A stretch of 64,000 nt of DNA, taken from assembly GCF_032062135.1 (NCBI RefSeq), contig NC_092858.1, positions 165,323,032-165,387,031 on the forward strand. The letters run 5' to 3'. The DNA is from Pyxicephalus adspersus. Taxonomy: Eukaryota > Chordata > Amphibia > Anura > Pyxicephalidae. Both the position numbers and the translations under genes were made by a program. The notes under the pieces were generated by a model. That model had not been told where the DNA came from, did no database searches, and worked only from the letters and a program-made list of their open reading frames with translations. This document shows, one piece after another, positions 21,591-34,162 of the stretch; within the stretch, counting starts at the first letter, position 1, and the number at the start of each line of letters is the position of its first letter.

Positions 21591-21859
21591 AAACCTACTT
21601 ACCTGCCTGTTTTCTATCTTTTTTGAAACACACTGAGCTGAGCAAGTGCGGCTCAGTATAAGATGTTTTAACATGGCAGGTATCCTGGCTTCCCCCTGGG
21701 ACTGAATTCCCTAATGAATGGGAGTTACATCATCCTGGCTCAAGATGGCCAAAGATCGGGAAACTGGAGAAGGACTGGATCAGGTTAGCAGCACCCGCAG
21801 AAGAACTGGGACGAGTATAGTTAAATAATAGAGATTATGTAAGGACAAAATTGAGATTG

Positions 21860-22260
21860 GGTGAAGTTATTTTTTTGCCCAAGGGACTATTTTTTATTGT
21901 TGGAAGCGCAAGTAAACCCAAAACTCACCCAAAACAATAAAATTTCACTTACTTTAAACCCCGCAGTTGGGTCTGTCCAACGGGTCCCTCGTCGTCCTGG
22001 TATCCGTCTTTGGCCCGATGCCTGGCACAGGGGGAGCGCCAGGCGCCACCAACTTCTCCTCTGTTTTCATGCATTTTTCTTCCTACGTCACTCGATCTTG
22101 AACAGTGCAGGTGCGAGATCGGGTGACCTAGATTGGAAAGAAACTTGCCGATCTCCCTGAGCATCTCGGGCATGTGCAGAAGGAGCAGCCAGAGCCTCCT
22201 GGGATTCGTGACGTAGGCTCTGCACTTTCAATCATTCTTGATTGCCTAGACTAGAGAGTG
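21860..22260 (-). repeat. Dispersed repeat family D, inverted copy
   Basis: On the minus strand, CCAGGAGGCTCTGGCTGCTC and TTCTGCACATGCCCGAGATG match the copy at 59500-59560 and, less well, 32490-32540. The block is GC-rich against its surroundings. The 21600-21800 stretch (ATGAATGGGAGTTACATCA, GATGGCCAAAGATCGGG) may be a further related fragment. Confidence 0.55.
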
Positions 22261-23004
22261 TTGCACTTAAAAAAAAACAAACAAACAGAATTTTTACTTT
22301 AAACAAAATGGTTGTCTACCATTTTATGTAAAGTGAAAATTCGAAGTTTACGTATGCTTTATTTTAATTCCACCTTAAATGATGCCTGAGCAAAACTAAG
22401 GAAAGACAGCGTGCAGATGTAATGTGCTAAGGGTATCACATTAGGCACAAGAAGTCACTGAAAGACTTGAGAAACTTCATGTGATCAACTAGGAGCTAGC
22501 AATAAAAAAACATCCATTGAGGAATAGAGAGGGCATTGGGGCAAGAGATAGATAAAAGGAATTGGTTTTAAATGATCACAGTTATGAAAGTTAATTTAGA
22601 AAGATTTATGTTTGCCCACCTTTTTTACCTTTGTCTGAGTTTGACTTGTAAGTTAGTCGGTCACAAGTGATCTGAAGTCTGATAGCTGTTGGCCTGTAAT
22701 CTCACGTCTTCCAATTTGTACGTAACAGAAGGTTCCCTTTTTATAGCAATAGTATCAGTTATTTTTTCAGTTACTGTCCAAATAATCCAGTCCCTGGCAA
22801 GTTCCCAGGAATCATTCATCAACAAAAAAACGGGCAAATGATTTTGCCAATGTTTGTGTATGACATAAATAAACTGGTATTCAATTTAGCAGTGGGGTTG
22901 CATACAATTGTTGTCTTGTGAAATTCTGCATAAGACTTAAATGAAACTACAAATTTAAACATGTGTAAAAAGTAGGGACTATATTAATTTTAGGAGTTAC
23001 ATTT
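22261..23004. other. Intergenic, no feature recognised
   Basis: AT-rich; no exon or clear repeat. Confidence 0.4.
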
Positions 23005-23190
23005 ATTATTAATATACAGTATTTATATAGCTCCAACATATTATGCACTTTAAAAAGTCTATATTCATGTCACTAGCTTTCCTTCAAAGGATCTCACAAT
23101 CTAATGCCCCATCGTAGTCATATGTCTTTAACACAGTCTATATTCAATTTTGGGGGAAGCCAATTAACCCAACTGCATGTTTTTGTTTAA
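23005..23190 (-). repeat. SINE 3' half, inverted
   Basis: Reading the minus strand: AAACATGCAGTTGGGTTAAT, then GACATATGACTACGATGGGG, ATTAGATTGTGAGATCC, and a tail with TAATATGTTGGAGCTATATA and an ATTAATAAT microsatellite. This is the second half of the SINE seen complete at 16838-17175. Confidence 0.75.
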
Positions 23191-23445
23191 CAGTTAGTTC
23201 CACTATGGAGGAAGAGTGGGGTGGGGCTTTGATTTAGGTAAGTAGGTACACTTAAGATGTAAGTTGAGTGTAATAGTTGGATTATGGATTAGTTTGGGGG
23301 TAAGGCTTTATATATTTGTAATTATGAGATAAAGTCAAAATGAGTAGAACATTTTGCTTTTTTTACTTGTAATTATTGCAGACTGAATGTGATCCAATGC
23401 AGTGAAATTAGATCTGACAAACACAGGTAGCCTTTACAGAACGAT

Positions 23446-23661
23446 GAGCCTGATTTCTTGAAGCTCTCCAAGGCTGGAGAGGATACACTTTTATCAGTGA
23501 AGCTGGGTGATCCAAAATTCAAAATGGATCCAGTCCAGGATAGAAACATTTTCTAACAAATAGCAAATGACAGAACAAATCCATTGCAGGTTTGCTGGAT
23601 CAGCTGGGCTGATGAAAGTTTATACTCTCCAGCCTTGGGAAGCGTTAATAGATCATGGCCA
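23446..23661. mobile_element. Palindromic MITE copy C
   Basis: Arms GAGCCTGATTTCTTGAAGC to GGTGATCC and GCTGGATCAGCTGGGC to AGCGTTAATAGATCATGGCC enclose a centre with GTCCAGGATAGAAACATT. Same family as copy A; diverged. Confidence 0.85.
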
Positions 23662-23904
23662 ATGTTCCAATCAGCTACAATGCTGGAAAAAAACAATTGG
23701 CTTATAATATAATGGATTTTACTTCCTGAACTTTGCCTTGTTCTGCACTTTATCTCAGTGTTAGTGGCCATTTTGGTGAAGGAGCGGGGCCTTGCATTCA
23801 TACGTCAAGATGCCACCTAAAGACTGATAATCAATTTTTTGGTGGAGAAATATTCAATTAGCAGCAGAATAGGTGGTGGAGACACAGGTCCATATAATCT
23901 CTGC

Positions 23905-24030
23905 TGTTAGATTATAAACTCTTCTTGCCTCTCCTCAGTCTGTATCTCACTGTTATTTGCAGCCACTATTTAATGTACAGGGCTGTGTAATATGTTGGTG
24001 CTAAATAAATACTGTTTAATAAAAATAATC
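23905..24030 (+). repeat. LINE family 2, 3' tail fragment
   Basis: GTTAGATTATAAACTCTTCT, TCTGTATCTCACTGTTATTT, TTTAATGTACAGGGCTGTGT and ATGTTGGTGCTAAATAAATA are the 3' UTR of the LINE seen with coding sequence at 41505-41955 (-). It is 5'-truncated, as is usual for LINEs. Confidence 0.75.
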
Positions 24031-25010
24031 AATAATGCAAAAGCAAGAAGATGCATGCAGTGCAGTTTCTCAGTTACAGCTTTCAACTCCAGTAAGCAGT
24101 TACACCAAATCTTACCCCAAAGTGAGACTGGCAGTCATAGTGACTCTTATACTTAGCTATGAGACTGGAGACGGAGGATGCCAGCTAAACAAATTACAGT
24201 ACTGTTTTTAGAAGGATTTCAAGGCAAAATTGTGTACTGCTTAGGCACAATTAACTTTTCTAGGTGTTTCCTAATACATTGCACATTTACAATTTCAGGT
24301 CCCTTTTAATAAGTACAGCATATATATTTGAAATGGAAAATAATAATTGTAAAAAATAAGTGTTACCATTTTTAGATGTGAATGACTATTTTATTATCGC
24401 TAAGAAAGAATTCTTAAGCCCAGATTCCAATATTATATTTTGATCCCCCCAGCTATGCAGAGAGAAAGGGAGATTAGCGTTCGGCTAAGTCTTTTTGCTG
24501 ATAATGGAATGTGTTTCATGTGCACTTAGTGAATTTCCTATTTCTGAAATGACAAACTGATTTTATCAGTCGTTATCTAATGTCATTCTGTGGGAAAAAG
24601 TAAATCATTTGGTCTAAAAAAAAAAAAAATGTAACCCTACCTGAACTTTGTGGACTTACTGCTTCAATTACCTTTTTGCTTGTTCATAAGTTAACAGGAC
24701 TTCTGAAACGTAAAGTAAAGCACATAAAATAAAGCAAACTTAACACGCAGACATGCAGTTTCTCAGTAACAGCTTCCCACTTTAGCAAAAAGCAAAGTAA
24801 TGATGTTACCAAATCTTCCCCTGATTGGTTTTAATGGTGTATTAAACTTTAAAACCAATCCCAAAAAGGAAAAAGGAGAGCATAATCAATAAAGCAAAAG
24901 CAGGGAGATGCAGGCAGTGCAGTTTCTCCATTTCAGCTTCCCACTCCAGCAAGCAGTAAAGTTGTGATATCACCAAATGCAAATGGTGCATTGGGTTTAA
25001 ATGTGTTCCC
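24026..25010 (+). repeat. Three dispersed copies of a ~100-bp unit
   Basis: The unit (AATAAAGCAAAAGCAGGGAG, then TGCAGTTTCTC and CAGCTTCCCACTCCAGCAAG) occurs at about 24026-24120, 24729-24830 and 24886-24990. A 13-bp inverted repeat (GATTGGTTTTAA / TTTAAAACCAATC) lies between the last two. The intervening 24200-24700 sequence is different and looks single-copy. The origin of the unit is unknown. Confidence 0.7.
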
Positions 25011-25199
25011 TATAGTTACTAGAATTCCTTTCTTTAACAGGGAAGAGCAGAAAACACCTTTGCATTACCCTCAATTTTACCAAGCTGAACAAAATGAAAA
25101 AAACAAAATAAGCATGCCAAATAAATTACCTCTCTGGGGATCCTGGTGGAGAAATACTTTTGTGGAGTACCCAGTTTGGTGAACTCCGTTCATCCAAAA

Positions 25200-25834
25200 T
25201 AACTGTATGTACCTACAGTGCATACTGTACTGTACATGACAAAAAAAAAATTAAAAAAGGGTTAATTGAGATTTTAAATCTGTTGTGGTGCACAGGCAGC
25301 CAGAGTGTTGCAATGTGAAAGTGTCCATACTGACTTTCTATTTGGTGCATTTACTATGCAGTAAGTGATGGTGTCACTGCACTTCCAATAATACATTCAG
25401 ATCAGGCACGGATGAGTCTTATTTTGGATTCGATACAGAGAAGGAGATAAAAAATAAATGACTTTGAAGCAATGAAGGTTTTGTAGGAAGAAAAGCAAGT
25501 GGGTTTCAGAAAGTGGAAATGTACTGAGATGTTGCAGGCGGTCTATTTCTTAAAGTCCTTAGGGGAAGAGTGACTAAGGGAGCTTGTTTTGAAACATATG
25601 TCACAGTCATTTAGAATTCAAGTCATAACTTTCATTGTTTGTTAGAGATAATACAACAGATCATTTGGGAAAATTGCTAATTTATTCTTCTGCAGTGTCT
25701 CAGACTAAATATGTTATGGTGATGGGCAGTTGGGGGTTAAATATATAGACATATATATATAAACAGAGCTAAAAAGGAAACTAAAATCCTTCTGCAATTT
25801 GGCAAAAGATATATGTTAACATAAACAGAAGTGT
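25200..25834. other. Intergenic, no feature recognised
   Basis: AT-rich, with a short TATATA run near 25748. No coding or RNA signal recognised. Confidence 0.4.
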
Positions 25835-26815
25835 TGGTCGAATATCTCACTTTTCGATTGAACAGCTATTCGATCGAACAGTGAGAAATTCTCCGGGTGA
25901 TCAAATGCCAAGTTCGAGAATTCAGTTTTTTTTACCCTTTACTAGTTGTATGTGTATTTGGAGAGAGTTTCTCTATCCAACAACACATAGTATAGCACTG
26001 CGGCAGCAATTGCTGTTGCTGCGCTGTGCTACTACTACGGTATGTAACCTTGGATAGTTTCTCTATACAAGAATACAGGGCACTAGAAGTAATGAATGGG
26101 GACAAGTCCCCATTCATTACCTATAGTGCTCGGAGATCGTAGTGGAACTGCAGAGGTAATCTGCAATTAATTTTCCCATGTGACGTCACGATGGAGCTGA
26201 ACAGCAGATTACCTCTGCAGTTCCACTACAAGTCCCCATTCATCACCTGTAGTGCCCTGTATTTTTGGATAGAGAAACGCTATCCAAGAATACGTAATAA
26301 AAGGACTCTCTATCCAACAACACATAGTACAGCGCTGCAGCAGCAATCACTGTTGCCACGCTGTCCTTCTATTATGTATTCTTGGATAGAGTTTCTCTAT
26401 CCAAGAATACAGGGCACTACAGGTGATGAATGGGGACAAGTCCGCATTCATTACCTGCAGTGCCCAGAGATCGTAGTGGAACTGCAGAGGTAATCTGCAG
26501 TTCAGTTCCACTGTGACGTCACGTGTTTTTGGAGAGAGTTTCTCTATTGCTGTTGCTGCGCTGTGCTACTACTATGTAACCTTGGATAGTTTCTCTATAC
26601 AAGAATACAGGGCACTACAGGTGATGAATGGGGACAAGTCCCCATTCATCATCTGTAGTGCCTGGACATTGTAGTGGAACTGCAGAGGTAATCTGCAGTT
26701 CAGTGTCCCACGTGATGTCACAATGGAGCTGAACTGCAGATTACCTCTGCAGATTACCTCTGCAGTTCCATAACGATCTCCGGGCACTATAAGTGATGAA
26801 TGGGGATTTGCAGAT
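25835..26815. repeat. Cluster of palindromic repeat units
   Basis: Words such as GGATAGAGTTTCTCTATCC, AATACAGGGCACTACAGGTG, GATGAATGGGGACAAGTCCC and TGGAACTGCAGAGGTAATCT recur three or four times, many of them as inverted repeats of each other. The left edge has ATCTCACTTTTCGATTG paired with CGATCGAACAGTGAGA. It resembles a foldback/MITE element that has expanded internally. The overlapping open frames here are artefacts of the palindromes. Confidence 0.8.
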
Positions 26816-27790
26816 TACAGTAATTTCTTGTGCAAGAGTGCCACATTCAATGTCACTTAAAAAGTCTCTTTGGAATGTTAAATGTTCCTGCAAAATGACT
26901 TATTAGGACTGATAATTCACTCTCTTTTTATAGCCCATCTCTGGGCAAAATCTCACATTCTCCCAGCCCTTCCTTCCACCATAATCCACCCTATGGAAGC
27001 TAATTACTTCTTAACTTGCCAAGAAAGATATACTCATCTAAATGTGCCACCTAGGTCACTTGAAAGCACCACTGGCTCTCTGGGGGATTGGTGATCCACC
27101 ACTGCCATGGCACCTTCACTGACAAGTTACTGGCAATTTTCTCTTACTGATGAGATCACTGTGGGTCTTTGTGTCTATTCAGATAAAGATTCTGCCATAG
27201 AGAGCCAATTGAAGTGTCATCGGCATGCAGGCAGCTACATGCACATTGAGACAGCAGACATTGCTCCTTATGCACATGTACATACCTAACATTAAGGCTC
27301 GATATGGATGGCCTGATGGCTTTTCAAGATCGGTGAATATGGAAACAATCACCCATCATTTGTACTGTGATTCTTGCACCCGCGTTATGTATATGTAACA
27401 CCTTCATTCACAGAAGCATTGTGCAGGTTGTACAGGAATTTTTCAAAAATTTGGCCATGAGCAAAATGAGCACCTTTTCCACATTCTGGATAATCTCCAA
27501 GGGGTATTCCTACATGGTGTAGCAGGAGTAGAAAGGCTTTCTAGTGCTACCACATGGGGAGCTACCTAAGAGTTAACCTTTTTTAGCACATTAAATTAAA
27601 AAAAATGGAAGGTACGGGGTGGACTTGTGTAAACAGTCTAGTTTGTGCCCTTGTGAACATCTTCTGTCCTCCTTCCCGTACTTGTTTGGGTTGGAATGAC
27701 TTGATAAAAAGTTGTTGATGCTCTTTCAAGTCATGAGAAGAAAAGAGACTGGAAATGTACAAAGTATATTATCATATTAGTTGTGCATGT
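26816..27790. other. Intergenic, no gene recognised
   Basis: The plus-strand frames at 26882-27094 and 27107-27289 are short and lack recognisable motifs or splice context. No repeat recognised. Confidence 0.35.
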
Positions 27791-27794
27791 TTTT

Positions 27795-28010
27795 CACAGT
27801 ACAGTGAGAAAAAGAAAGCACACCCTTGTCAATTCTAAGGTTTAGGATATCAGGAAATTGTCTTGTCCTTAGTGGATCTTAAAATCAGGTATATACAACC
27901 TCAGATGATCAAAACTGCATGAAGTATTACACTTTCGTATTATTTATTTAACATGATCAAGTCAAAATGTAGAAGCAGTGTATTAAAAGTTTACCTACCT
28001 CGCATGTGTC
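27795..28010. mobile_element. Probable Tc1-like terminal fragment
   Basis: ACAGTGAGAAAAAGAAAGCA, CCTTGTCAATTCTAAGG, TATACAACCTCAGATGATCA and TATTTATTTAACATGATCAA resemble the terminal non-coding part of a widespread vertebrate Tc1-like element as I remember it. No transposase sequence follows. Confidence 0.4.
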
Positions 28011-28912
28011 CATCTTTTTACAATGAGATTAAATATTCACAAGCATTTTGTTTCACAAAATATTCAAGACAGTTGACAATCTTTTTAAAGTGGACATTCC
28101 AGCAAACTCACCCAAGGTGAATTTGCAGGAACCCCAATGCTTAAACAAATTTCAAAAACCCCAAAAGCTACACCTCGGGTCTCAGTTAGCATGGTAAATA
28201 TTGATGTCCACAAGTTGAAATTTTGAAAAGATTTCCAGGAGAACGCATGCAACAAGCTTGCAAGTTGCATACAATTTGCATCTAATACATCAGTTAGAGG
28301 GTATAAAATGGGCACTCCCTGTGGTAAACCAAGTCTTGTGATCTCTTTGTTGGAACCGTTGCTGTTTTGGGCCATTCCACTCATCCAACTTTCAAATAGG
28401 CAACCCAAGTGTACAAATAGCCCTAAAGGTACTTTGGCCTATTACATTAGGATGGTATTGACCAGTTACAAACAGACAGGGGGGTTAGACATGTGTGCAC
28501 AGTTCAGTTGCCTAAAAGGTAATGTCTCTCCAGCAAGAGCTGTGCAACACTCCATAAACTTCTTGACTCTGGTATGCTGACCTGGCAATTTTACTTTAAT
28601 GGAGCTGGGAAAGGGCAAATGATGCTGGAGGAGAATGGCAAATGGTGCAGTAGAGGCTCCTTACATCATCCTTTCAAATGCATTGGCACTTCTTTTGGTG
28701 GAGTAGCATACAAAGCACTTAAAATGTACCCATGCTTAGTCTGTGATTTATCAATTAAAACCTATCATCTCCCAGCCTGTAGTTGCCAAGGAGCTATGTC
28801 CGATCTTTCAGAAAAATCCTAAGGTTTGCCAGTTGGCTTGGATTGGAGGGGCAACACAAGATAGTTGGCCTATGGGGGCAGGAAGTATAAATCATGTTCT
28901 GGTAAGGACTGT
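28011..28912. other. Intergenic, no gene recognised
   Basis: Overlapping 90-107-codon frames on both strands (28085-28580) have no domain or splice context. Confidence 0.35.
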
Positions 28913-29135
28913 GGGCCTGATATAAAAGCTCTCCAAGATGGGAGAAGACAGACTATCATGGAAAAACTTGGGTGAACCAGCAAACCTAGAATGGATCTGG
29001 TCTAGGATTAAAAACATTTGCCAACTAATAGCAATTGAGTTTTAAGAAATCCATTCCAGGTTTGCTGGATTGCACATGTTCTTCCATGATATTCTATTTT
29101 CTCCGGTCTCGGAGAGCTTTATTAAATTAGGCCCA
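28913..29135. mobile_element. Palindromic MITE copy D
   Basis: GGGCCTGATATAAAAGCTCT to GAGAGCTTTATTAAATTAGGCCC with inner AACCAGCAAACCTAGAATGG and CATTCCAGGTTTGCTGG. Full length, about 223 bp. Confidence 0.9.
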
Positions 29136-30564
29136 TAAAGTGAAACAGTTTTAGAACTAGGGCTGGTGTTAATGGTTCTGTGAACGGCCCAAGGCTTTAT
29201 ATAGTACTGTTTAGGTTTCCAAAACATGTCAGTGCCCATCTGTCCCTGCATCCAACCTACTGAAACCACATCAACTAATAAACCAGACTACAGCTTTAGG
29301 TAAAGCCTGAATGTTGTAGGCAACATGGATTCTGATACACTTCAATGCAAAAACAAAGAATACTTTAGTATAGGTATGTATATACCTATCAATACGCTAT
29401 ACATATGTGGAGACCCTCAGCTGGTTCCCCCTTTAAAGCCTCATCTGAACAAGACTAATAGACTGACATTAACATTCTGGCATTTTAGAAATGCAAAAAT
29501 AAATTAGGGATTTATTGAGTCAAACATATGAGTTGTCTCCTAGTGCAATCAATATTATCAGTTATTAATTGCCTTACATTACCAATAATTAAAAGATTCC
29601 ATAGAAAATAAATATCGATATAGCATAGTGAATGTAACCTCTAGTCTTGATATGTTTGTATGGTCAGTGGTTTTCTATGTAGAATTGATTTTCTACTTAT
29701 TTTACAAGGGTTACATTTCTGATATCGTGTTACATTATTCCCTTAAAAAGATGGAAAATATTCAGATTTAACAATGAAGGTTTAGTTCCAACACAAATGT
29801 TTTGTATCGTTTTAATGGCCAGCCTAGGTACTCAATATAAAAAGAAACTCACACCAACACAAATTGTTTTTTTGTTTCCTTTTTACTGATAAAAATGTGC
29901 AATGAAAAACAATTCCCTAAAATTGTAGCTATTTCCACTGCTAGTCAAGGATGGAAAATTACAAGTGGCTTATAGCTGAAGTCAACATAATTATTCTATC
30001 AGACGCTTCCAGCTGGGTTGAGATATGTGACTGGCATTCAGGTTTTAATGGGAAATTCCGGTATAGAGAACATCTAGCTTCCCACAATAAAATAACAACA
30101 TTCCATAGCAGCCAAATATGGCTTATTAAAACAGATTTATGATGTTCTATGGCTAATGTCAAAATCATAAATGTTTGTGTTCATCAAAACACAGTTGTCC
30201 TATTGTTCCATGATTTACGTAAAGGCGATCGGGTCTCTTCGCATGAGGTGTTTTCTCATGGTCCATCTCCACATATGTGTTTGTGAGTTATTGTCTCTGG
30301 CGGTTCATTTCACACCAGTTTCCATCCTTTGCCATTGGCATTTGTCTCAGATATCCCCATGAGAACATATTTGGGTTATTGCAATAGAAGCCAGCCAGGG
30401 CACTCAATAAAGTCTTTATACTCGAAAATTATTTATTGGAGACCTGTTATGGTAAAGCAGAGGCTTCTTTATTTCCCTGGTTTTACTATATGCCAAGCTT
30501 CCAACTGCGAAACCATTTGGGACTCTTTTTTATTATTTATATGATCTGTGTATAAAACATTAGT
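29136..30564. other. Intergenic, single-copy-looking
   Basis: No gene or repeat recognised. Overlapping ~65-codon frames on both strands near 29951-30168 are chance. Confidence 0.4.
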
Positions 30565-30568
30565 AAAA

Positions 30569-31152
30569 CCCCCCTAGCGTTCTAATTTTCTCTGTATTTC
30601 CATGCAAAAAGCGTTACTTTTTTTTTGCATGGAAATTTATTTTACATTGTAGGCTTTAATTCTTAAGCATACCTCATCTAAATATGCCCAATATTTATTA
30701 ATTTAATAATAAACTTTAAATAAAAAAAACACAAAAATCAGTAAAAAAAAAATACAAATATAGTGAAACATAATATAACTGTACAGAAGCATGTATAATA
30801 TATATATATATATATACATATATATATAATTATATAAAGATTATATTAAGATTTCTTTGTATTGGACTCAATATAGCTATTTTGAATTATTTGAATTTCG
30901 CACCAATCCTCCCGCTCGCACTGACGTCATTGGGAAACCCTGGAGATTGTCTCTCCAGTTCGCGGCTGAACATCAGAGGAGGAGGACGTGTCCCCAGGAC
31001 CTGCAGGGACCAGCAGGATGCCAGGGGACACCCACGGAGCAAGGTAAGTGTTTTTTTTTAAAGTTTTAAGCGACCCTAAGTGTGACTTGGGATTACCTCT
31101 TTTTGCAGTTTAAATCCACCCCAAGTCACACTGAGGAATACCGCTAGGGGGG
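30569..31152. mobile_element. piggyBac-like MITE
   Basis: Perfect 11-bp terminal inverted repeats: CCCCCCTAGCG (30569-30579) and CGCTAGGGGGG (31142-31152). The right flank is TTAA (31153-31156), the piggyBac target; the left flank reads AAAA, a likely mutated copy. Inside are a TA microsatellite (30796-30836), a GC-rich segment with GACGTCA and GAGGAGGAGGACG, and AAGGTAAGTGTTTTTTT, a consensus 5' splice site. No transposase. Confidence 0.7.
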
Positions 31153-31153
31153 T

Positions 31154-31358
31154 TAAAGGTCTCCAAGGCTGTAGACAATACACTTTTTCATCAGTGAAGC
31201 TGGGTGATCCAGCAAACCTGGAATAGATTTCTTCAAAGTCATTCACTATTAGCAAATGTTTTGACCAGATCCTTGACCAGATCCATTCCAGGTTTGCTAG
31301 ATCACCCCGCTTCACCGATGAAAGTGTATCCTCTCCAGCCTTTGGAGAGCTTTATACC
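31154..31358. mobile_element. Palindromic MITE copy E (outer ends missing)
   Basis: Starts at AAAGGTCTCCAAGGCTG directly after the TTAA of the piggyBac-like MITE and ends CCTTTGGAGAGCTTTATA. The terminal GCCTGATTTA words are lost on both sides. The right arm contains a duplicated TTGACCAGATCC. Confidence 0.85.
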
Positions 31359-32380
31359 TTATATAACACCAAAAACATTTAGGGATCTACTAAACACCCA
31401 AGATTCACTCAATTTATAGATACAATGAACATCTTTTTTTAACATTGTGTGTTTCATATTGATATTCATATTTTCTAATTGAATCTTATGTTTGAATTTG
31501 GGGTAACTTTTGGGTGAACCTTGGGTGGAAACATTTACAAACACATTTATATAATGTGCATGTAATCTGTATATAAATAAATAGCCATTAGGGTTTATCA
31601 AGTGTATTGGATAATGATTAGTTAGTATTTTAATAATTTTATTAGGAATAAAAAGAAAAGGGGTAAAAAATAGCAACAAAGCCCAATGCAAACAAACAAA
31701 TGTATACATAAATTAAATAATAAGGGAAAGCTTGATGGGGAATGAGGGACAGTCCTGGCCATTGAAAAATAATATTCAAAAGGGGTGGTGGCTGACCAAA
31801 GGTTCCAAGTAAGTTTGAAAGCATTAGGGGCATTTTTGAGTTTGTCTTGAGTTTGACCCCATAATACAATTGACTTTCACCTTCAGAACAGAAAGAGCTA
31901 TATTGGAAGACTTCCAAGCCTTTGCAAGAGCAATTTCAGCTGTCAATAAAATGTAACAGATCAACTTTTTGTATGTTTTGGGCTTTTGGGGTATATCAGC
32001 CTTGCTGCAGAATGTCCATTTACGGTAATATGTAAACTATTAAAATCAAATGGAAAACCTCGGACCAAAATCACTGAGAAATTGGGCATGACCACCATAT
32101 GTGTTCCATATTTCCAATACTACCACAACCTCTAAATCAAAGAGGAAAGATTTTTTGAAATTTATGTGCAAACATATCCAGTACCAGATACCACCTCAAT
32201 GCTACCTTAGTGCTGAGATCATGATAAGTTATAATACAGGCATTATTTTTATATAGATCAATTGAAGAATTTTAATTGAGAATAAAGCAAAGCTGTATGA
32301 TTTGGCTGCACCTACGCCGGACCTATCACCACATTGTTTACTTTATATAAAAGGATAGATAACTCTTTAATAATAAATAG
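31359..32380. other. Intergenic, no gene recognised
   Basis: The first ~150 bp resembles the flank right of MITE copy F (TTTGAATTTGGGGTAA and TTGGGTGAA words). The two minus-strand frames at 31359-31709 and 31642-31917 lack recognisable motifs. Confidence 0.35.
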
Positions 32381-32790
32381 AAAATGTTTTTTTCCCTTCT
32401 ATCTCTCCCTTACCTTCTATCTTAACCAGTAGCTGAATGGGACTGAATGGGAAGCCCGCAACCTTCTGGGGTACCTACGTCACGTATCCCTGGAGGCTTT
32501 GGGTTGCTTCCTCTGCCCATGCCCGATCTTGGGTATGCTCAGAAGGGGCTTTTCCCACAATTAAAAAAAGTCCCAATCTCATGCATGTTCAGCATCACCC
32601 GATTTCGCCCCCATAAAGTACGAGGCCTGGGGAAACAAGCAGAGGCAGGAAGAAGACAGGACAATATGGCAGCACCCGCTGGTTCCCTGTGCCGAAACGA
32701 AGAATGACAGTGCGGGTCCGTGGGACTTTTTGCGGGAAAAATGGAGGGCCCGATAACTGGACTTTCCCAACATTTTTAAATCACAAATGG
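32380..32790 (+). repeat. Dispersed repeat family D copy
   Basis: GAATGGGAAGCCCGCAACC, GGAGGCTTTGGGTTGC, CCATGCCCGATCTTGGGTA, GAAGAAGACAGGACAATATGGCAGC and GACAGTGCGGGTC match the copies at 18340 and 59400. It is GC-rich. Open frames inside are not conserved between copies. Confidence 0.6.
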
Positions 32791-34140
32791 GTGAAAAATG
32801 TACCTGTAAAAAGTAAACTAAAAATAGACTTTTATTTCCCCTATCTTCTACCTGCAGTGCCTAGCCAAAATGCAGCCATGGTCTTTTAGGGAAATTTTAT
32901 GTCGAATGTAGGGCAAATCTTGCCAGAAGATGTTTTAGTAAGGAACTAAGATGTTTTCTGTTGCCTGCTCTGTATTCCTTTAGAAATGTTTTCAGAAGGA
33001 GGGTGATTAGGCCCGGAAGGTAAGTATATTCTTTCCCCTTTACAGGTATGTTTTTCATCTATATATAGTAGGTGATTTGGGCCCAACCATTATAGGCAGA
33101 CCTTCCATTAGTAGAATTGTGTTTCTTAAGAAGATGTTCTCTTTTTCAGAACAGTTATTAGACAGTTCTTTGTATCAGATGAAAGATTGGAATATGTACA
33201 GCTATTATAAAATCAATAACAGGCTGAATATACGAAACTGGTAGCTCATTTTGTGCATGAGCTACCAGTGCCCTGTTTTGCTCTCCTCTGTAACAAAAAC
33301 AGTTGAGACAGACTGTTGTTCGTTTTGATTAAACTTGGAAACTTGAGTAAATTCTAGAATTCTCAGAGGAAATCCTTAGTGATAATTTACATATAAATAC
33401 AATTTTACTTCCAAATAAAACAAGGTAATAAATGAGACCAGGAGAAGCCAGCTCACAAATAAGCACTTTGGCTCTGCATCTGGAAACAGATACCCAAAGG
33501 CTTTAAACTTTGCCAAAAACATTCCACATTTATACAAAATAAGGTGACTGACTAACTGATATTATATTAAAAATGTACATGATGCAAATGTATTGTTTTA
33601 GCCTCAAATGCAAATTGCATTCTAAATTTAAATATAAATTATTTGGTGCATGTTAATAAAGTAGAAGGTCGTAGGCCAATAACTCATCAGTGTAGGTCGG
33701 GCTAAAAGTAAGTGGTTTTGTGGACAAATTAACAGTTAAAACATCAAATATTCAACATTTATAATATAAATAAGGTAGACCATGTATGTCAACAAAGTCA
33801 CAGTCATGAGTCAACAAAGAGAAAAGTAGAACAAAGCCAAAAAACAATATCAGACATTCAAGGTTGCTCTACATTCAATGTCCCGTTTTTTACTGATATC
33901 TAAGGAGTATATTATCAATATTGGAGATATATTATTCCAGTGCCACAGCCACAATTAAATCTATACAAATTTATTTCACCTTTTAAAATTGGATTTTTCA
34001 GTCACCATTTAACACTTACATCAACTGCTTACTTCAAAAAGTCTTTTCATAAAAATATTGGTTTTTTTTCCATTAATTATTTTTTTTTTAAACATGAGAT
34101 CTGAGTATATAGTTTTTCATTTACATTGTAATAAAAGTGT
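32791..34140. other. Intergenic, no gene recognised
   Basis: AT-rich and single-copy-looking. A short inverted repeat (AACTGGTAGCTCAT / ATGAGCTACCAGT) lies at about 33236-33271. Confidence 0.4.
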
Positions 34141-34162
34141 TAGAACATTTGTCCCATTATTC

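Noticed and set aside
26191..26493. 100-codon frame in the palindromic cluster
   Set aside because: Made of inverted repeat units; similar frames occur on both strands for the same reason.
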